Shown: piece after piece, positions 23,210 to 28,162 of the stretch | How the letters are laid out: every line of letters begins with the position of its first letter | Numbering within the stretch: position 1 is the stretch's first letter | DNA from: REEB85 sp018971455 | GTDB lineage: Bacteria > Pseudomonadota > Alphaproteobacteria > Acetobacterales > Acetobacteraceae | DNA: 28,162 nucleotides | Direction: 5' to 3' | Assembly: GCA_028871195.1 (NCBI GenBank) | Contig: JAGWNT010000050.1 | Coordinates: forward strand, 1 to 28,162 | Program-made: the position numbers and the translations under genes | The notes under the pieces: model-generated | What the model saw: only the letters and a program-made list of their open reading frames with translations | Databases searched by the model: none | What the model was told of the DNA's origin: nothing

Positions 23210-24529
23210 ATGCCGCTTGCATCGCATCCAGAGCAGGACACGATCTTTGCGGTGGCTTCGGGGGCCGGGCGGGCCGCCGTGACGCTGCTGCGGATCAGCG
23301 GTGCGGCCAGCGGAGGATTGCTCGATGCGCTCTGCGCCGGTGGCCGCCCGCCGGCGCGGGAGGCGCGGCTGCGCGCGCTGCGCGACGTCGCGGGAGGGTT
23401 GCTCGACCGCGCCGTGGTGCTGTGGTTCCCGGGGCCGTCCAGCTATACCGGCGAGGACAGCGCGGAGCTGCATCTGCATGGCGGGGCGGCGGTCCTGGCC
23501 GGCGTGGTGGATGCGCTGGCGGCGGCCGGCGCCCGCCCGGCCGAGCCCGGGGAGTTCACCCGCCGGGCCTTTCTCAACGGGCGGATGGACCTCATCGAGG
23601 CCGAGGCGGTGGCCGATCTGGTCGAGGCCGAAACGGCGGCGCAGCGTCGCCAGGCGCTGGAGCAGCTCGGTGGCGGTCTGGGCGCGCTGTATCTCGGATG
23701 GGCGACGCGGCTGACCGGCCTGGTCGCCCGGCAGGAGGCGCTGGTCGACTTTCCGGATGAGGCGGCGGACGAGGAGGCCGGCGAGCGGATGGCGGCCGAG
23801 ATCGCATCCATGGAGGCAGCGGTGGCGGCGCATTTGGATGACGGCCGGCGCGGCGAGCGGCTCCGATCCGGCCTCGTCTTCGCCATCGCGGGACCGCCAA
23901 ACGCGGGAAAATCCACTCTTATCAATGCGTTGACGGCCAGGGAGGTGGCCATCGTAGCGCCCTTGCCCGGCACCACGCGCGATGTGCTGGAGGCCCGGAT
24001 CGAGCTGGCGGGCGCGCCGGTGACGCTCCTGGATACCGCCGGTCTGCGGGAAACCAGCGAGCCGGTGGAAGCCGAAGGCGTGCGCCGCGCGCGCGCGCGC
24101 CTGCGCGAGGCCGACCTTATGCTGTGGGTAACCGAGGCGGGGCAGCCGGCGCCCCCGCCCCCCGATCACGCCGCCCGCCTGATCGCGCTGGTGAGCAAGA
24201 GCGACCTTGCCGCGGGCGAGAGCCCCACGGGCGGGCTGCGCATCAGTGCCTTGACCGGGGCGGGCATGGCGGAGCTGCGCGACCGCCTCGCCGCCGAGGC
24301 GCGCGACCTGACGCAGCGGGCAGGCCCGCCCCCGTTGACGCGGGCCCGCCACCGGGTGGCGCTCGGCGAGGTTCGGGCTCACCTGGCCGCGGCGGCGGTT
24401 GCATCGCTGCCCGAGCTGTGCTGCGAGGATCTGCGCATGGCGCTGCGCGGGCTCGGCCGGGTGACCGGGCATGTCGGCGTCGAGGATGTTCTGGACTCGG
24501 TTTTTCGCCAGTTCTGTATCGGCAAATAG
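23210..24529 (+). CDS. mnmE: tRNA modification GTPase MnmE (TrmE)
   Basis: A 439-residue GTPase that, with MnmG, adds the (carboxymethyl)aminomethyl group to U34 of certain tRNAs. The N-terminal folate-binding domain has QDTIFAVASGAGRAAVTLLR, PSSYTGEDSAELHLHGG and GEFTRRAFLNGRMDLIEAEA. A helical domain surrounds the G domain: P-loop GPPNAGKST (228-236), switch PLPGTTRD, DTAG, and SKSD (from 329, where the canonical residue is Asn). The C-terminus FCIGK carries the conserved cysteine. Length is normal. ATG 23210 gives a standard N-terminus; ATG 23195 would overlap the ferredoxin gene by 11 bases. mnmG follows after 14 bp, so the two partner subunits are made together. Confidence 0.95.
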   Translation: MPLASHPEQDTIFAVASGAGRAAVTLLRISGAASGGLLDALCAGGRPPAREARLRALRDVAGGLLDRAVVLWFPGPSSYTGEDSAELHLHGGAAVLAGVVDALAAAGARPAEPGEFTRRAFLNGRMDLIEAEAVADLVEAETAAQRRQALEQLGGGLGALYLGWATRLTGLVARQEALVDFPDEAADEEAGERMAAEIASMEAAVAAHLDDGRRGERLRSGLVFAIAGPPNAGKSTLINALTAREVAIVAPLPGTTRDVLEARIELAGAPVTLLDTAGLRETSEPVEAEGVRRARARLREADLMLWVTEAGQPAPPPPDHAARLIALVSKSDLAAGESPTGGLRISALTGAGMAELRDRLAAEARDLTQRAGPPPLTRARHRVALGEVRAHLAAAAVASLPELCCEDLRMALRGLGRVTGHVGVEDVLDSVFRQFCIGK

Positions 24530-24543
24530 ACGGCGGGGTTGGC

Positions 24544-26451
24544 ATGGCGGAGCGGTTTGACGTGGTGGTGATCGGGGGCGGCCATGCCGGGTGCGAGGCC
24601 GCGGCCGCGGCGGCGCGGGTCGGTGCCCGCACCTTGCTGCTGACCCATCGTCGCGAAAGCATCGGGGAGATGTCCTGCAACCCCGCGATCGGCGGCATCG
24701 GCAAGGGCCATCTGGTGCGGGAGATCGACGTGCTGGACGGGGTGATGGGCCGTGCCGCCGACCGGGCCGGCATCCATTTCAAGCTGCTGAACCGCAGCAA
24801 GGGCCCCGCCGTTCGTGGGCCGCGCGCCCAGATGGACCGCGCGCTCTACCGCGCGGCGGTTCAGGCGCTGCTGGACGAGCAGCCCGGGCTCGAGATTCGC
24901 GCCGCCACGGTGGAGGACATCGCGCTTGGTCGCGATGGCGGTGTGGCCGCATTGATCTGCGCCGATGGCACGCGCATCGGCTGCGGCGCCGCCGTGCTGA
25001 CGGCCGGAACCTTCCTGCGCGGCATGATCCATATCGGCCATGAGAGCCACCCGGCCGGACGGGTCGGCGAGGCGCCGGCCATCGGCCTTGCCCGCGCCCT
25101 CGAGCGGCTCGAGCTGCCATTAGGTCGGTTCAAAACCGGCACGCCGCCGCGGCTCGACCGGCGCAGCATCGATTGGGACGGGCTGGAGGCGGACCGGGGC
25201 GATGCCGAGCCCGAGCCGTTCAGCCTGTTGACCGAGGCGATCATGGCGCCGCAGATCGCCTGCCGCATCACCGCGACCACGCCGGCGACGCATGCGCTGA
25301 TCCGCGACAATCTCCAGCTTTCGGCGATCTATGGCGGCGGCATTTCCGGCCGGGGGCCGCGCTACTGCCCGTCGATCGAGGACAAGGTGGTGCGGTTTGC
25401 CGCGCGCGAGCGCCACCAGATCTTCCTTGAACCGGAGGGACTGGAGGACGACACCGTTTACCCGAACGGCATTTCGACCAGCCTGCCGGCGGATGTGCAG
25501 GCGGCCATGGTGCGCAGCATTCCGGGGCTTGAGCGCGCGCGGATCCTTCGGCCGGGCTATGCGGTGGAATATGATTTCGTTGATCCGCGCGCGTTGCATG
25601 CATCGCTCGAACTGAAGGCGCTTCCCGGCCTGTTCCTTGCCGGCCAGGTCAATGGCACGACCGGCTATGAGGAGGCTGCCGCCCAGGGGATCATGGCCGG
25701 CATCAACGCGGCCCGCCGTTGCGCGGGCATGTCGCCGGCCAGGCTGGACCGCGCCCAGGCCTATATCGGCGTGCTGATCGACGACCTGACGACGCAGGGC
25801 GTCAGCGAGCCCTATCGGATGTTCACCTCGCGGGCGGAATACCGGCTCTCGCTGCGCGCCGACAACGCCGATTTCCGTCTGACCGCCCAGGGGATGGGCT
25901 GGGGTTGCGTCGGGTCCGCGCGCGCCGCCCGGTTTGCGCGCGACGAAGCGGCCTTCGGCGACGCCGTTGCGCGGGCCCGCCAGGATGGTGCGACGCCCGC
26001 GGCCTTGCGTCGGGCCGGGGTCGCCGTGCGCGGCGACGGGCCGTGGCGCTCGGCCCTGGAATGGCTTGCGCAAGCCGCCGATGCTCCCGCCACGCTGGAC
26101 GAGGCCTTTCCCTGGTTGCGCGGCCTTCCCGCGCGCACGCGGGCGCTGCTGGAAGCCGAAGCGCTCTATGCCGGATATCTGGGACGCCAGGATGCCGACA
26201 TTCGCCACTTCAGGCGTGAGGAGGCGGCGGTTCTGGCGGCGGATATCGACTATGGCCGGATCGGCGGCCTTTCCAACGAGCTGGTGGAGAAGCTCGACCG
26301 CGTGCGCCCCGCCTCGCTGGGGGCCGCCGCCCGCATCCAGGGCATGACGCCCTCGGCCCTGGCGGCTCTCGTCGGCCATATCCGGCGCAGCCAGCCCTTT
26401 GAAAGGGGCCCGAGCAGTGGGGAAGCGGCGGCGGGGCGCTGTTTCACGTGA
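24544..26451 (+). CDS. mnmG: tRNA uridine-5-carboxymethylaminomethyl modification enzyme MnmG (GidA)
   Basis: A 635-residue FAD protein that forms a heterotetramer with MnmE to modify U34. The FAD-binding start is FDVVVIGGGHAGCEAA (GGGHAG from residue 11), then MSCNPAIGGIGKGHLVREID. The catalytic cysteine Cys275 lies in GRGPRYCPSIEDK. QVNGTTGYEEAAAQG and MFTSRAEYRLSLRADNADF are also diagnostic; the C-terminal tRNA/MnmE-binding part contains DIDYGRIGGLSNELVEKL. Length is normal. The last codons (Cys-Phe-Thr-stop) lie within a parS site, and the TGA overlaps the rsmG GTG. The ATG 24544 is preceded by only a modest GGGGTTGG. Confidence 0.96.
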   Translation: MAERFDVVVIGGGHAGCEAAAAAARVGARTLLLTHRRESIGEMSCNPAIGGIGKGHLVREIDVLDGVMGRAADRAGIHFKLLNRSKGPAVRGPRAQMDRALYRAAVQALLDEQPGLEIRAATVEDIALGRDGGVAALICADGTRIGCGAAVLTAGTFLRGMIHIGHESHPAGRVGEAPAIGLARALERLELPLGRFKTGTPPRLDRRSIDWDGLEADRGDAEPEPFSLLTEAIMAPQIACRITATTPATHALIRDNLQLSAIYGGGISGRGPRYCPSIEDKVVRFAARERHQIFLEPEGLEDDTVYPNGISTSLPADVQAAMVRSIPGLERARILRPGYAVEYDFVDPRALHASLELKALPGLFLAGQVNGTTGYEEAAAQGIMAGINAARRCAGMSPARLDRAQAYIGVLIDDLTTQGVSEPYRMFTSRAEYRLSLRADNADFRLTAQGMGWGCVGSARAARFARDEAAFGDAVARARQDGATPAALRRAGVAVRGDGPWRSALEWLAQAADAPATLDEAFPWLRGLPARTRALLEAEALYAGYLGRQDADIRHFRREEAAVLAADIDYGRIGGLSNELVEKLDRVRPASLGAAARIQGMTPSALAALVGHIRRSQPFERGPSSGEAAAGRCFT

Positions 26452-26455
26452 AACA
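26440..26455. promoter_or_regulatory. parS: parS centromere site 1 (ParB-binding)
   Basis: TGTTTCACGTGAAACA, a perfect match to the 16-bp chromosomal parS consensus. It spans the last three codons' worth of mnmG including its stop, and the GTG start of rsmG. The parA and parB genes lie 0.6-1.5 kb downstream, as in many alphaproteobacteria. Confidence 0.97.
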
Positions 26456-27057
26456 CCGGATCGAGCAGGCAGGGCCACTCGGCGTCTCCGGTGTTTCACG
26501 TGAAACGCAATCCCGCCTCGCCATCTATGTGGAGCTTCTCCTGCGCTGGAATGCCACCATCAACCTGATCTCCCGCCGCGACGAGCCAATGGTGTGGGAG
26601 CGCCACATCGCTGACAGCCTGGCGCTGCTCCCTCTCATCCCCGAGGCTGCCACGCACGCGATCGATCTCGGCTCCGGGGCGGGTCTGCCGGGCCTCGTGC
26701 TCGCCATTGCCTCCGGGCGAGCTTTCGCCCTGGTGGAGGCGGACCAGCGCAAGGCGGCCTTCCTGCGCGAGGCGGCCCGCGCCACCGCCGCCCCGGTGAC
26801 GGTTCACGCGGTGCGGATCGAGACCCTCTCCCTTCCCGCAGCACCTTTGCTGACGGCCCGCGCGCTGGCGCCCCTGGCCGATCTTCTTGGCTGGGCCGAG
26901 CGTTTTCTGGCTCCAGGGGGCGTTTGTCTCTTTCCAAAGGGCCGAACCGCGCTCGATGAATTGACGCAGGCCCGCGCGCAGTGGCACATGCAGGCCGAGC
27001 GCGTGGCCAGCCCGACCGAACCGGCTGCGAGCATCCTCCGGATCAGTGAGATCACCC

Positions 27058-27077
<20 letters not shown>
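26448..27077 (+). CDS. rsmG: 16S rRNA (guanine-N7) methyltransferase RsmG (GidB)
   Basis: A 209-residue SAM-dependent methyltransferase acting on G527 of 16S rRNA (E. coli numbering). SAM motif I is AIDLGSGAGLPGLVLAI (from residue 71). Upstream are IYVELLLRWNATINLISRRD and VWERHIADSLALLPLI; FALVEADQRKAAFLREAAR and LLTARALAPLADLLGWAERF follow. Length is typical. The start is GTG at 26448, inside parS site 1 and overlapping the mnmG stop (GTGA). A second parS encodes GVSRET near the N-terminus, a sequence seen in many alphaproteobacterial RsmG proteins for this reason. Its 3' end overlaps parA by 20 bases. Confidence 0.94.
26492..26507. promoter_or_regulatory. parS: parS centromere site 2 (ParB-binding)
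   Basis: TGTTTCACGTGAAACG matches parS at 15 of 16 positions, the last base differing. It is wholly inside the rsmG coding region (encoding Val-Ser-Arg-Glu-Thr) and lies exactly 52 bp from site 1, about five helical turns, so both face the same side of the DNA. Confidence 0.95.
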
Positions 27078-27899
<822 letters not shown>

Positions 27900-27903
<4 letters not shown>

Positions 27904-28162
27904 GCGCCAAGGAAGTCGGCCCCCGGCTCGGCCGCGGCCTTGCGGCCCTGATGGGTGAAGCGCCGAAATCCGCCGTCGCCGCCGTTGGCATCTCCACCAT
28001 CGGGGTGGAGATGCTTGAACCGAGTCCGTATCAGCCCCGCGGCGCGATGGACCCGACCTCGCTTGCCGAACTGGTGGAGTCCGTGCGCGCCAGCGGCATT
28101 CTTCAGCCCCTGCTCGCCCGGCCGGCCCCCGGAAAGGCCGGGCGCTACCAGATCATTGCCGG
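27900..28162 (+). CDS. parB: Chromosome-partitioning protein ParB (Spo0J), N-terminal part, cut by the window end
   Basis: The first 87 codons of ParB, which binds parS, spreads as a CTP-dependent sliding clamp and loads condensin. The ParA-activating N-terminal tail is visible as PRLGRGLAALMGEAP with the conserved basic and Leu-Ala residues. It is followed by the start of the ParB/Srx CTPase domain: IGVEMLEPSPYQPRGAMD, LAELVESVRASGILQPLLAR and the approach to the GERR box (GRYQIIAG), where the window ends. The ATG overlaps the parA stop. No defect is visible in the part present. Confidence 0.95.

Overview
The window is a very GC-rich, gene-dense stretch of bacterial chromosome. Gene content and order point to an alphaproteobacterium, most likely in Rhodospirillales and plausibly Acetobacteraceae. 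The main clues are the mnmE-mnmG-rsmG-parA-parB string with parS sites, rsmB followed by a heparinase-like gene and purH, yggT-yggU-folD, and an MbfA-type ferritin/VIT1 iron exporter. The taxon is an inference; no species-level marker is present. Nothing looks like a phage, integron, insertion sequence or CRISPR array.

Positions 1-2300 hold a small regulatory island. A YafY-type WYL regulator (1600-2283) sits divergently from an EamA/DMT transporter (472-1440). Further left is a DUF1127 gene (83-373) whose stop overlaps the start of a second EamA-like transporter that leaves the window. The same inverted repeat, CTGACA, six bases, TGTCAG, lies just upstream of the regulator and just upstream of the DUF1127 gene, so I infer a local WYL regulon.

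Positions 2284-6933 begin with a gene-free stretch holding a 14-bp tandem repeat. It is followed by folC, a MarR regulator, a PncC/CinA-C amidohydrolase, and a SapC-family gene whose stop codon overlaps the start of a ureohydrolase (agmatinase-like). Positions 7000-8464 hold yggT-yggU-folD on the minus strand with overlapping start/stop codons. folC and folD both serve folate metabolism, and purH downstream consumes 10-formyl-THF.

Positions 8598-16787 run on the plus strand: tRNA-Ala(CGC), a 17-codon leader ORF coupled to rsmB, rsmB, a heparinase II/III-like gene, a GT4 glycosyltransferase, purH, a DadA-type D-amino-acid dehydrogenase, and mbfA with its own promoter. Positions 16796-22751 run on the minus strand: yyaL, ogt (TTG start), a quinone oxidoreductase, a DHA2-family MFS transporter, and an orphan modA with a ModE-type operator.

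Positions 22861-28162 run on the plus strand: a thioredoxin-like [2Fe-2S] ferredoxin, then mnmE, mnmG, rsmG, parA and a truncated parB. Two parS sites lie at the mnmG/rsmG junction; one contains both the mnmG stop and the rsmG start. This is a chromosome-segregation locus, usually close to the replication origin in related bacteria.
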